Assembly (NCBI GenBank): GCA_034401795.1
Contig: CM067363.1
Span: forward strand, 33,212,470 to 33,276,469
Direction of reading: 5' to 3'
DNA: 64,000 nucleotides
Origin: Chaetoderma sp. LZ-2023a
Taxonomy: Eukaryota > Mollusca > Caudofoveata > Chaetodermatida > Chaetodermatidae
The position numbers and the translations under genes were made by a program. The notes under the pieces are model-generated. The model saw only the letters and a list, made by a program, of their open reading frames with translations, made no database searches and was not told where the DNA came from. Below are positions 54,251-64,000 of the stretch, in pieces (position 1 is the first letter of the stretch; every line of letters begins with the position of its first letter).

Positions 54251-55079
54251 TTAATGAACAAGCCGACGAAAATAAATTCAGTGGTAACTTTACAAAAAAA
54301 TTAATCGTCTAAAATTAAAATATCTTGAAAAATATAGATCATCAAAATGTGCAATTGATATATCAAGTAGTATTCTGAGCGCTTTGAGGCGCTGTTGACA
54401 CAAGAGGGAGTAAATGGCATACAGGATTGTATAACTACACACACTATTTACTACTCGTCAACCACCGGTCCGAATTTAATAATTTTTAGATCTCTATGTT
54501 CGAAGATGAATGTTACATTTGCATAGTAAGGTCTGTTACTTGCAACCATGTAGTTATTTATATATCCTTCTTAAAATTTGCGTAAAGGCCTCTAAAACGA
54601 CAAAGATCGCATATTTCTCTAGAAGGGTGGTCGTGATCAGCAGGCGATTTCTCCGGAGTGGTTAGGCATAATATAATAATTATCACATAGTCCAACTCAT
54701 AATTGGACCTCACATTTGTACAGTAAATTTCATTACTGGCGCCCATCTAGTTTTGGAGATATATTACATGAAGTTGGAAAACACGCTTACAAAGACCGTT
54801 GGCTCGCTTGGAGGTGGCCGTGGTCAGCAGGGCATTACGCATAGCTCACTGTGCATATTGAAAATCTGTAAGGGCGTCATGTTTAGGAGTGATTGTCACA
54901 TTTGCATAGCAAATTTGGTGAAAATCGGCGCAGCGGTTATGGGGATATTCTGCCTCAAACTTCTTTTAATACCGTTTTTCCCGATCTGGCTCGCATTGTA
55001 TACCCATCCTATCATTTTCTAGTTCTCCTGGGTCTCCCTCCTCCAAACAATGTGTTTGTCAAACCGTATGCGTGACTGG

Positions 55080-55480
55080 ATGATTTCCAGTTTATCCATC
55101 AATCATATGACGTCATAATCAACTATGCGCCGTGTAGCACGACGTCATAATCAAGTACGTCATAGATAAGTTCGGCACGAACACATAATTGATGCCAACT
55201 AAGCGTTGTTGTACGAATTGTATGTCTTTACTATTTAACAATCATGCTCTTGGATATTTTGAAACTAATTTGCCTGGGTGTTGTTGCTATCAGAGGCAGC
55301 AACAGCACCCAATCAAATTATTTGCAAAGCATTCAACAGCTTCTTCTTCTTCTTTTCGTTCGCTGATCATACCGCCAGTTATGATCATGTCATTCAACAG
55401 CTTACGTGTAGCTTTCTGGAAATTGAGATTCAGAAAGTGCAGGGATCGCTCGATCCCTACACGGCCAATTTAGATCATGT
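55080..55480 (-). mobile_element. MITE-B copy with a SINE scrap inside
   Basis: Standard inverted copy (ATCATATGACGTCATAATC; core near 55250-55340). It is interrupted at 55343-55390 by a 48-bp retroposon fragment with a 13-bp target duplication. Confidence 0.82.
55343..55390 (-). mobile_element. 5'-truncated SINE, 48 bp
   Basis: Flanked by CATTCAACAGCTT on both sides (55330-55342 and 55391-55403). On the minus strand it is the 3' end ACTGGCGGTATGATCAGCG with an AAGAAGAAG tail, the same end as the element at 13086-13311. Confidence 0.88.
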
Positions 55481-55574
55481 GCAGAACCTTTAATACACGT
55501 GAATTTCAAAATTTTGAAGACAGAAGGCTTTCAAATTATTAGGTATGAAAATGATAATTTGCTACATTAATTTG

Positions 55575-56268
55575 ACTTGGAGACGTCGTGAATGATGTAG
55601 ATAAGTACGTCACGAACGCATATTTAAAAACGGACTATGCGTTGTTGTACGAATTGTATGTCTTTACTATTTAATAAATATTCTGATAGGCAGCAACAGC
55701 ACCCAGTCAAATTAGTTACAAAATATTCAACAGCTTTCCTGTATACGGTTTTCAGGAAATTGATAGCTAGAGCATTCGGGGGATCGATCAATCTCAACAC
55801 GGCGAAGTGTGGGTGGAGCTTAGCTAGAGATAGGCGGGGCATAGCTAAAAGTAGAAAGGTCCGTTATGTCTAGAAATAAGCATTTGCTACATGTGTCCAA
55901 GTAATGGACCCTTCCATCAATCATTTGACTTCATAATCAGATACGTGACGTATAGGATGACGTCATAAATGGCGCAGGTAAGTTTTTCACGAGCGCTTAA
56001 TTGATGACGGACTATGCGTTGGTGTAAGAATCGTATGTCTTTATTTGTTGAATATTTTGAAACTAATTTGACTAGGTGCTGCTGCAGCTATAGGCAGCAA
56101 CAATACCCAGTGAAATTAGTTTCAAAATATTCAACAGCTTACATGTATAGTTTTCTGGAAATTGAAAATCAGGGAGTTCAGGGATCGATCGATCGTTCCC
56201 AACACGGACGAGGTGTGGGTGGAGCTTAGCTAAAGATGAGCAGGGCATAGCTATATCTGTATTCCTGC
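55575..56268 (-). mobile_element. Two tandem MITE-B copies
   Basis: Copy one is about 55575-55862 (core 55680-55735, end GGCATAGCTAAAAGTAGAAA) and copy two about 55905-56265 (core 56046-56140, complete palindrome). They have the same orientation and are separated by about 40 bp. Confidence 0.8.
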
Positions 56269-56529
56269 ATTACGCTTTACGGGCGGATCTGAATGGCATT
56301 TTAAACAAACACGATGTTTGCCATTACATCGCTGCAATAAAGTGCTTTCAATAGAATAGCATGTAGCTTTATATTAGCCTTGCAATCAATAGTAATATTT
56401 AGAGTGTCGAGTCTGTGTACTGTTGGATATAGTAATCACTGTAATCAATGTTTTCCAAACGTTATTCTTTATTTTAACTGAACATCATATGCCTCTAGAA
56501 ATAGAAAATGTCGAGCAATGATGGATACG

Positions 56530-56885
56530 TGTCTAGCTAAGCTCCGCCCATTTCTATCTAAGCACCTTCCACTTTCTACGTGTATTGTAATTGATTTGAT
56601 ACTTTGAACCCCGAATTCCCAGAATCTAAATTTCAAGGTAACAATACAGGTACTCTGTTGAATTTGATGATTCTATTTTGACCTGGGGGTGTTGCTGCCG
56701 ATGGCTCCCATTCAAATTAGTTTCAAATTATTTAAGAATGTTTATTAAATTTTAAAGTCATCAAAGACACAATTCGTACACCTTCGTCATCAACTTTTCA
56801 ATTTTCGCGAGGAAACTATGTCGTTCTGATTATGACCTCAGCTAACAAGTGGCGTGATTGATTATGACGTCATATACTAGAGTGA
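56530..56885 (+). mobile_element. MITE-B, divergent copy
   Basis: Opening GTCTAGCTAAGCTCCGCCCA, core GGGGGTGTTGCTGCCGATGG, arms decayed, a TTATGACGTCATA site near the end. Confidence 0.65.
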
Positions 56886-57022
56886 AAGATCGGCTCCCTC
56901 AACTCATAAGTTGTCCACAATTTGCGAGCATGTATTTTCTTCTAGCAGCATTCATAACTTGACCATAATTTGAGAGCGTGTGTTTTTTATACCCGCTAAG
57001 CTTATGTTCTTGTTGACTCCAG

Positions 57023-57176
57023 CTGCACCACAAATCGAGGCACTGCGACTTGTAGAGGGTCACAATCCTCAAACAGGGCGACTAGAAGTGCGAGTAGGGG
57101 GCGTCTGGGGGACAGTCTGTGATGATCTTTTCCACAACACTGAAGCTAGAGTTGTATGCAGATCACTGAATCTTCC
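57023..57176 (+). CDS. SRCR exon, N-terminal half
   Basis: Encodes the first half of the module with VGGVWGTVCDD and VVCRSLNLP. Entry phase 1 after the acceptor gactccag; donor GTATGT, exit phase 2. The (ACA)n tract begins six bases into the intron. Confidence 0.9.
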
Positions 57177-57182
57177 GTATGT

Positions 57183-57249
<67 letters not shown>

Positions 57250-59021
57250 CCAACAACAACAACAACAACAGTACCAACAACAACAGCAGCAGCAGCAGCA
57301 GCAGCAACGACAAAAACAACAACAATATCGACAACTACGGCACTATGGTGATACACTATGGGCGAGAAAAACCCGGGTGGGGGTATCTTCGCCATGTCTC
57401 CAACAACGCTTTTCCTACGCCTATGACTCATTAGAAGGCCCCTTGAGTCCGAAAGACAGGCAAATTCATGTCAACTGTCGAAGCAAAATAAGGAAGATAT
57501 TTGTCACTCGGGTGGCCTCTCAGCGCATCTAAGGAAGAACCTCTAAACTCCACCCCACCCACCCCCAACCCCCGGACCGCAATCTTTCCCCGATCTGACC
57601 TTTCCAGTTTTAGCTCTTCCCCGCCCATCACTATCTAAGATCCACCCACACCTTGCTCGTGTTGGGATCGATCGATCACTGAATTATCAATTTCCAGAAA
57701 ACTATACAGGTATGCTGTAAAATATTTTGAAACTAATTTGACTGGGCGCTTCAGTCAAATTAGTTTCAAAATATTCAACAGAATGTTTATTAAATGGTAA
57801 AGACATACAATTCGTACAACGTGTCAGTCTACTAGGCGTTAAACATCGAGTCATTCATGCGTAATGATTATGACGTCATCCTACTGGTCACGTAGTTGAT
57901 TATGATGTCATATGACGTCATATGAAGGATGATAAACTTGTAAAGGTCCATTACTGCCCAGGGGCCGCCACCGTAATAAATCCAGTCCTGAACACTGTTT
58001 TCCAGCAACATACTTACCTCGCAATGGGCATTTCCAGGTATTGCTAAGCCCCGCCCACCTCGAGCTAAGTTCCACCCAGACCTGGCTCGTGTTGGGATTG
58101 ATCGATCCACGAATGCCCTGACGATCAATTTTCTGAAAACTATACAGTTAAGCTGTTGAATATTTTGTTGTATGCCAGCAACAGAGCCCAGTCAAATTAG
58201 TTTCAAACTATTCAACAGAATATTTATTAAACAGTAAAGACATACAATTCGTACAACATCGCATAGTCCATTTTCAAATATGCGTTCGTGACGTACTTAT
58301 CGAGATCATTCATGACGTCATTCATTATGTGGTCATTCTTCACGTCGTGTAGTTGATTATGACGCCATAGGATGGGTTGATAAAGTGGAAAGGTCTATTG
58401 AGATTCTGAAAACTCGGGGTTCGAAGTGTTAAAATGGAGGATTTCAGTTTTAGTTATGCCGCGCCCATCTGTCGCTAAGCTCCACCCACACTTCACCCAT
58501 CTTGGGAGTGATCAGTCCCTGAACTCCCTGACTATTAATTTCCAGAAAACTATTGTCCCTACAGGTAAGTTGTTGAATATAGCCTACGGCAGCAACATTG
58601 TACAGTCAAATTAGTTTCAAAATATTCAACAGCCTGTTTATTACATAGTAAAGACATAGGCTACAATTCGTACAGCAACGCTTAGTCAAATAATTGACTG
58701 AGAAACTGAAAACCTGCTTTTATTCAAATGCGAATAAAATTGGGCGCTGCCTATCTAAGAATGGGTGGGCACAACTAGAGATGCATCTTTTTGTTATGGT
58801 GGTGGGGTTGGTGGTGTTGGTGTTCTTGAATGGCACCAGTATGTCTCTTGTTAACAGGACTGCTGACGCTGACGCAATTCAAATGGCGCCTTTCGGAGCA
58901 GGTACAGGTCCAATCCATCTGGACAATGTCCAGTGCTTGGGACACGAGGCTAGCTTAAATGAATGCATGTTCGTGACAACATCATACTGCAGTCACAGGG
59001 AAGATGTGGCTGTAAGCTGTG
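57023..59021 (+). CDS. SRCR domain protein (two exons seen, partial gene)
   Basis: Scavenger-receptor cysteine-rich domains are extracellular ligand-binding modules of receptors and secreted proteins. Exon one, 57023-57176, reads PQIEALRLVEGHNPQTGRLE, VRVGGVWGTVCDDLFHNTEA and RVVCRSLNLP. Exon two, 58858-59021, reads MAPFGAGTGPIHLDNVQCLG, then HEASLNECM and REDVAVSCG. Acceptors are CTCCAG and AACAG; donors are GTATGT and GTGAGT. The split Pro codon joins exactly (phase 2), and the outer boundaries are both phase 1, the usual SRCR module phase. Six Cys are present (VCDD, VVC, VQC, NEC, SYC, VSC), fitting a group-A-like pattern. More exons must lie on either side but are not recognised here. The intron (57177-58857) contains an (ACA)n tract and three MITE-B copies. 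Confidence 0.9.
57182..57315 (+). repeat. (ACA)n / (GCA)n microsatellite at a splice donor
   Basis: ACA triplets to about 57280, then GCA triplets to about 57306. The open frames through it (poly-Thr, poly-Asn, poly-Val) are intronic artefacts. Confidence 0.93.
57598..57950 (+). mobile_element. MITE-B copy in the SRCR intron
   Basis: GACCTTTCCAGTTTTAGCTC to CTTGTAAAGGTCC; core 57714-57782 with a reduced spacer (GGGCGCTTCAG). Confidence 0.85.
58035..58395 (+). mobile_element. MITE-B copy in the SRCR intron
   Basis: TTTCCAGGTATTGCTAAGCC opening; the left half of the palindrome is lost (TTGTTGTATGCCAGCAACAG); end GTGGAAAGGTC. Confidence 0.8.
58435..58690 (+). mobile_element. MITE-B, truncated, in the SRCR intron
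   Basis: ATTTCAGTTTTAGTTATGCC to CATAGGCTACAATTCGTACA; ends about 165 bp before the second SRCR exon. Confidence 0.75.
58858..59021 (+). CDS. SRCR exon, C-terminal half
   Basis: Encodes TADADAIQMAPFGAGTGPIH then LDNVQCLGHEASLNECM and the terminal VAVSCG. Entry phase 2, exit phase 1 at TGTG/GTGAGT. The GPIxLDNVxC signature is diagnostic of the family. Confidence 0.9.
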
Positions 59022-59269
59022 GTGAGTACTAGTTAATGAAAACAAACCTACACACGCACTTTGTGACATTGGGCTGGAAGCATCTATGTTTATATAAGGG
59101 CATCCATTGCAGTAACTTATCTGCTGAATGTGAACAGCATCCGTTATCTTGCTTGTAGAGTTACGTAACTGTTGTATCTGGGAGTCTCAAATTCCAAAGG
59201 ACAGCTTTGCAACTTATTACAGGGAAAAAAACCCACGTAAAATATGAGATGTTCATTGGCTGGGTCATG

Positions 59270-59830
59270 GAAGATTCCACTTTATCCATTACATCATAAA
59301 TGATTATATTAGGCCCGTCGTTAACTCTTAATAGCCCGCCACGTTGTACGAATTGTATATCTCTACTATTTAATAAACATGCTGTTGAATATTTTAAAAC
59401 TAATTTGACTGGGCGCTGTTGCTGCCATACAACAAAATATTCAACAGCTTAACCGCACATTTTTCTGGAACTTGATAGTCAGGAAGTTCAGAGATCGATC
59501 CCAACACGAGCGAGGTGTGGGTGGAGCTTAGCTAGAGATGGGTGGGGCATGGCTAGAAATTGAAAGGTCCATTGATGACGGATTCGTTGTTGTACGAATT
59601 GTATGTCTTTATTCTTTAATAAGCACTCTTTTGAATATTTTGAAACTAATTTGACTGGGCGCTGCTGCTGCTATAGGCAGCGACAGCACCCAATCAAATG
59701 AGTTTCAAAATATTTAATCTGCATAGTTTACTGGAAATTTAGATTCAGAGAGTTCAGCGATCATTTGATCCGAACACTGACAAAGTGCGGGTTGAGGTTA
59801 GCTAGAAATGGGCGGGGCATAGCTAAATCT
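59270..59830 (-). mobile_element. Two abutting MITE-B copies
   Basis: Copy one is about 59270-59573 and copy two about 59571-59830, joined at GGTCCATTGATGACGG. Both are inverted, each with the central palindrome (59387-59452; 59632-59715). Confidence 0.8.
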
Positions 59831-59993
59831 GGATCCCTTCATTATGTAGTAGAAGAGAGGAATGATCAAATCATCTAGAAGACAATTTTATTTTATTTTT
59901 CCAGATCCATTTTAACCATATCACAATAAATATTAATAAGTTAACAACTATGAGACAGTTTATGCGCGTTCCGTTGGAAACCTGAATTCCCAG

Positions 59994-61080
59994 AATCAAG
60001 ATTCAAGATTCAAAATTCAAAATTATTTATTTCATGCTTAATATATAGATATAGGATATATACATCACATTCGGGCGGTCCATCAAAGGCAGAGCCTATG
60101 AATCGATGGACCCCCTACACATAAAACAAGACAGTACAATATATAAGGTGACAGCTTGTAGATATGGGATTGTAGGTGGGGAGTCATGACCCCACGGACA
60201 TCTTATATTTATGGGTGTAAGACCTCAGTGAAATTGATTATATATTTGGAAGTACCAGGTGAGCTAGTGAACGGAGTAGCACCAGTATAGCAGTAGGCAT
60301 CATTAGGTAATGGTGTATTTATAGAAGCATTATATCATACTACTGGAGAGGCATGATGGGAAGCAAAATGGCTGCTGCACTGGCTGACATCGGCCAGTGC
60401 TGCCGAACCACGGTATCGTGAGAAACTGGTACGAGATTGTTGCGCTGTATTCGTATATAAGTGGGGTATGATGATAATGGACCCCGGGTTGGGGATTGAT
60501 GGTGTCTGTCAGTAATTGAGGGTGGAGGTTGTTGCTATGACGTCGGCACACACTTTCAGTATATTCAGCAGAAGTTATGAACAGGAGTTTAGGAAATAAT
60601 CGAGTGAATAGGAATCGCTAGACGTAGAAGGACAGACTGGATAAAGGGGTTGATATTTAGTTATGAGTTAGGGTTAATAGTTATGACAAGCGGACTTAGT
60701 TTGATAATCAAGGCACGAGTTTGGGTTATAATTCTGGATACTACGGAAGACCACCGTAGCGTACCTGCACTTCATGATAATCAGTCAGATCAGGCCCGGA
60801 TAGCAAATAGAAATATCGTTCAATACATCTACCAACGAGGCGAGCTGCTATCCATCTCTTTTGTTTGCGGTAAGGTTGGTTGTCGCAGCAACCGCACATA
60901 CAAACCTTGCCCAAAGCCGAGGAGACTTCAGAGTCGGGTATACATCAAGAGTACGTATACCCAGTGTTAGGAGGTACGTCAGAAATATAGGTGACGTCAT
61001 AAAATCTTCAAGCTGATATAAACATCTGTATTATAATAATAACGCCTGTGTAGGCGTAAGCACAGGACGGAACAACATAT
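59994..61080 (-). other. Probable LINE 3' region, not resolved
   Basis: Starts with the AGATTCAAGATTCAAAATTC terminus also seen at 35991, which suggests a minus-strand LINE 3' end. No RT motif could be read in the following kilobase, so only the end is supported. Confidence 0.35.
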
Positions 61081-61212
61081 ATATTTGTACCATTTTGTCC
61101 TAGATTGTTCTACATATAAACGATCCTCATAATATTTTGTAATTGTCTTCCATCTAGGATGTTTATTGTAGATACAGGGATTTTAATATGGTACATTGTG
61201 AGTAGGGTGGGA

Positions 61213-61216
<4 letters not shown>

Positions 61217-61246
<30 letters not shown>
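61217..61246. repeat. Poly-G run
   Basis: About 29 consecutive G, with one T-containing break at the end. Confidence 0.93.
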
Positions 61247-61247
<1 letters not shown>

Positions 61248-61534
61248 GCTCAACAATAACATAGCAGTATTAGAGTGAGAAAGTTGTTGGTGGATATGAC
61301 TGTAGACAAGTATTTTGTTTGAGGTAGACTATCGACATCCGATATGTTCACTGAGAAAAAGGAATATCAGATGAATGTTCAAGCTGATTGAGATCTGGTA
61401 GGAATCATCTATTTCGGTTCATTTCATGCTTTTCATCGTGGCATAGCTCTCCTAAATTTACACCTACCACACTGATGGCAATATTCCATCTTCTATTATA
61501 TCTAGAGCAGAGAAACTGGCGCACAATATACAGG

Positions 61535-61640
61535 AAATTTGGTGGACGATGGTGCTGTTTATGACTGCAGCATCTTCCACCAAACCTGCCTAGAGAATGA
61601 AGCACCAGATCCTCTGCTTTATTTTGAAAATTGATAACCC
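61535..61640. mobile_element. MITE-C-like relic
   Basis: AAATTTGGTGGACGATGGTG CTG pairs with CAGCATCTTCCACCAAACC, the same central palindrome as MITE-C at 38917. The outer arms are lost. Region 61640-61900 is AT-rich without a gene. Confidence 0.5.
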
Positions 61641-61914
61641 TGCCATCTGGGCTAGGGTTAGGGAAGAAGCGAAATCATGAAAAAAGATTTTGATTGACTT
61701 ACAGATCATACATGCAGGTGAGCCGACAAACCGACACAGTCGCATCATAATAACTTGATAATAATAAGAGTATTAATAACAACGGTAACAAGCCAGCTAA
61801 TATTTGAGCCGAGTTTCTTATGGTAAATATAGATTGATAAAATGCTTGAAATAGTAAAAAGCATTGACGCAGAATTGGTAACAACAGCTAAAATCCCAAT
61901 TTTATCCATCTACA

Positions 61915-62060
61915 CAATTAAGCTGGTGACTCTTTTGAAACGAATTCTAATGGAATATATTGCTGTCATAGGCAGCAGCAGTTTCCAATCAAATTAGTTT
62001 CAACACATATTCAACAGAATATTTATTAAATTGTAAATGGCTTTTCGAATACGCACCTAC
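61915..62060. mobile_element. MITE-B core relic
   Basis: TTTTGAAACGAATTCTAATG, centre TTGCTGTCATAGGCAGCAGC, then CAATCAAATTAGTTTCAAC. The outer parts are missing. An ACGAACCTTCAGGACCAAAG motif is duplicated just after it (62055 and 62100). Confidence 0.6.
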
Positions 62061-62129
62061 AGGACCAAAGATTTAACAAGCCAAGCAGTGTTCGAATACG
62101 AACCTTCAGGACCAAAGATTTAACAAGTT

Positions 62130-62320
62130 AAGCCTTTAATACACGAATTTGTTCAAGAAAATTTCTGTTTTCCCCTATAAAATGTCCATTTGCAGACCAA
62201 GAGAAGACTATTTTTGAAAATTTACAACTGGAATGACTGGAATGAGTGGCCTGCAAATGGGCATTTCTCAAGACCACTGTAGAAGCCGTTTTGGCTGATG
62301 TGAGTGTTAAAGGGCTAAGC
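62130..62320. mobile_element. MITE-A with collapsed centre
   Basis: Left arm AAATGTCCATTTGCAGACCA; the palindromic centre is shortened to TGGAATGACTGGAATGAGTG; right arm CAAGACCACTGTAGAAGCC and AGGGCTAA end. Confidence 0.72.
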
Positions 62321-62582
62321 CGTCTATCCCATGTTGTGTTTCCTTTGTTTCACAGTTCCATAGGAGAGGTTCGCCTTTAAGAGTGAGATGACGTCACAGA
62401 TGTCAGATGACGTCACAGATGTATGTTGTGCACTTAACAACTTGATAAATAAATCTATGTACATCGAAATTCTCTGGTTTCTATAGCAACCTAGCTCTCT
62501 ATAAACACACCCAGTGATTGAAGCCAGGACATGTTGCAGAATCTAGTGTTGACCGATATATAAACCCTCATAATGCAGGTTA

Positions 62583-62612
62583 CCGGGGGCGGGGGGGGGG
62601 GGGGGGGGGGGG
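62583..62612. repeat. Poly-G run
   Basis: Interrupted G tract of about 27 bases. Confidence 0.9.
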
Positions 62613-62749
62613 TAGTGATCCAATGTGACCCGGTATTGGTGCTGTACCTGACCACTAACCAGAGTTATCAGCGTATATATTACTGCACGTGGGGGTCAAT
62701 CGAATGGTGGCCAAGTCCATATCTAGGAATGCCATGTTATCCAATTCAT

Positions 62750-63135
62750 GAATCCATTTCCTCGCTCAAGCATATGACGTCATAATCAAATACTCGACGT
62801 GTATGCTTCATAATCATGAATTCATAATCATGACTTCATGAATGATTCGATTGTGCCAGTCTTTAACCCTTAATAGTCCGGCACGTTGTACGAATTGTAT
62901 GTATTTGCTATTTAAGAAGCATGCTGTTGAATATTTTGAAACTAATTTAACTGGGCGCTGTTTAGCAACAGCACCCAGTCAAATTAGTTTCAGAATATTC
63001 AACAGCTTACCTGTATAGTTTCTGGAAATTGATAGTCAGGAAGTTCAGAGATCGATCGCTCCCAATAAGAGCGAGGTGTGGGTGGAGCTGAGATAGAGAT
63101 GGGCGGGGCATGGCTAAAACTGGAAAGGTCCATTT
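62750..63135 (-). mobile_element. MITE-B copy, complete palindrome
   Basis: Core 62925-63005 (GCTGTTGAATATTTTGAAAC ... CAACAGC). Ends GGCGGGGCATGGCTAAAACT GGAAAGGTCC. Confidence 0.85.
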
Positions 63136-63234
63136 CCACCACTTGTCTAGAAAATTCTTATTTGGAACTCGTCAAATCTCGTTCCAAATGAGATCTTACT
63201 AAACTCGTGTGATACATCTAGGCCTCAATCTTGT

Positions 63235-63563
63235 TCCATAAAGACGTCATAATCAACTACGTGACGTGTAGGATGACGTTATAATCGATTACGTCATGCA
63301 TGACTCTATTTAGTCGGTCTTAAACGCTTAATAGTTCGTCAGGTTGCACGAATTGTATGGCTTTACTGTTTAATAAACATACTGTTAAATGTTTTGAAAC
63401 TAATTTGACTGGGCAATGTTGCTGTCATAGGAAACACAAAATATTCAACAGTTTCCTGTATAGTTTTCTGGAAATGGAAATTCAGAGAGTGCATGACTCG
63501 ATCGATGCCAACACGGGCAAAGTGGGCGTGAATCTTAGCTAGAGATGGGCGGGGCAAAGCTAA
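63235..63563 (-). mobile_element. MITE-B copy next to a coding exon
   Basis: AGACGTCATAATCAACTACG to GGCGGGGCAAAGCTAAATT; core 63380-63450 with the left half mostly lost. Its end lies within five bases of the stop codon of the membrane-protein exon. Confidence 0.8.
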
Positions 63564-63567
63564 ATTG

Positions 63568-63952
63568 CTACATTGTCTGTGTCGTGTAGTGAGTCACGTT
63601 GTCAGTCACTGATCTATTAGACAGTGATTCGGCATTTATACTTGCTGGGATAAAAAGCACATAACGACAGATCAATCCGAATATGAATACGGCTAGCATT
63701 ATGACCACAGCAACACCTCGTTTGATGTAAATTATGTGCCAGTCACGTGATCTCAGATCCGAGGATGCTCCAGCACTCCGCGTGGATTGAATATTATTTC
63801 CACACGCGTACAAAGAACCATAGTGGTGACTTTGGATTCCTGATTCGGAGTGATGGCTACTATCAGTAATCGCTTCATTTTTTCTACATCCATCGCCTTG
63901 CTTTGTATCATCTAGTTCAGTTGTGTCACTAAGATCTCCATCGAAGAGTAAC
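63568..63952 (-). CDS. Probable 3' exon of a single-pass membrane protein
   Basis: A minus-strand exon follows the good acceptor TTTTATTTCAG (63953-63963) and stays open for about 128 codons to TAG at 63568-63570. It encodes ELLFDGDLSDTTELDDTKQG (acidic), a Ser/His-rich stretch, the basic RDWHIIYIKRG, one clear transmembrane helix VAVVIMLAVFIFGLICRYVL and a short tail ending YTTQTM. A type II-like topology (basic residues before the helix) is likely. I do not recognise the family, and upstream exons are outside the window. The main doubt is that it is a chance open frame. Confidence 0.45.
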
Positions 63953-64000
63953 TCTGAAATAAAATGTAATGACGTCATAATTAATTACGTCACATGTAGT

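Noticed and set aside
56980-57022. ATG-initiated start of the SRCR frame (MFFIPAKLMFLLTP)
   Set aside because: A consensus acceptor ends at 57022 and the module normally starts after a phase-1 intron, so this is intron sequence.
57177-57351. Extension of the SRCR exon through the (ACA)n tract
   Set aside because: GTATGT at 57177 is a strong donor whose phase joins the second SRCR exon exactly. The extension is low complexity.
60650-60970. Open frame with SFVCGKVGCRSNRTYKPC
   Set aside because: No recognised domain or splice context, and it sits in a likely LINE 3' region.

Overview
The window is animal nuclear DNA from a draft assembly (one run of exactly 500 N at 41783-42282). Genes are split by GT-AG introns, most of the sequence is transposon-derived, and the repeat types (DIRS retrotransposon, pogo/Tigger, hAT, TTAA-flanked MITEs, PHD-endonuclease LINEs, tRNA-like SINEs) suggest an aquatic invertebrate, perhaps a lophotrochozoan. 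No species can be named from the sequence alone.

Two host genes are recognised with confidence. The first is a complete five-exon MESD gene (ER chaperone of LDL-receptor-related proteins) on the minus strand at 12171-28470. It encodes 232 residues, all splice phases agree, and it ends in a KTEL retention-like signal. The second is an SRCR domain on the plus strand, encoded by two exons (57023-57176 and 58858-59021) and bounded by phase-1 introns. A probable 3'-terminal exon of a single-pass membrane protein lies on the minus strand at 63568-63960.

Layout. 1-340: TTAA-type MITE pieces. 628-7675: near-intact DIRS retrotransposon on the minus strand, with inverted terminal repeats, an internal complementary region, a gag-like ORF, RT/RNase H and a tyrosine recombinase. 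7831-8209: 34-bp tandem array. 8329-9865: MITE interrupted by a hAT element with a perfect 8-bp target duplication. 11020-11755: 41-bp tandem array just past the 3' end of MESD. 12171-28470: MESD. Its introns hold a 36-bp minisatellite grown out of an exon's own splice donor, a 3.7-kb MITE copy in which a 54-bp segment is repeated about 67 times, a decayed tandem duplicate of exon 3 split by a MITE, a 41-45-bp minisatellite split by a hAT-like insertion, and a LINE copy with a 5' inversion. 28640-28958: LINE tail beside the MESD 5' end. 29168-33306: pogo/Tigger-type DNA transposon with TA target duplication, an intron-containing transposase pseudogene and a C-terminal PHD-like finger. 33440-38790: LINE and SINE remains and a large (AGT)n tract. 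39480-63560: a dense field of about two dozen copies of one palindromic MITE family (here MITE-B), rich in TGACGTCA sites, interspersed with a 127-bp tandem array (44035-45200), a hAT element (45661-46220), a 180-bp direct repeat (49368-49730) and a transposon-like protein pseudogene (50732-52900).

No cellular pathway links the genes. The main theme is how mobile elements and tandem repeats have reworked the introns of a conserved chaperone gene. No tRNA, rRNA or CRISPR array was found. MITE names A, B and C are labels made up here.
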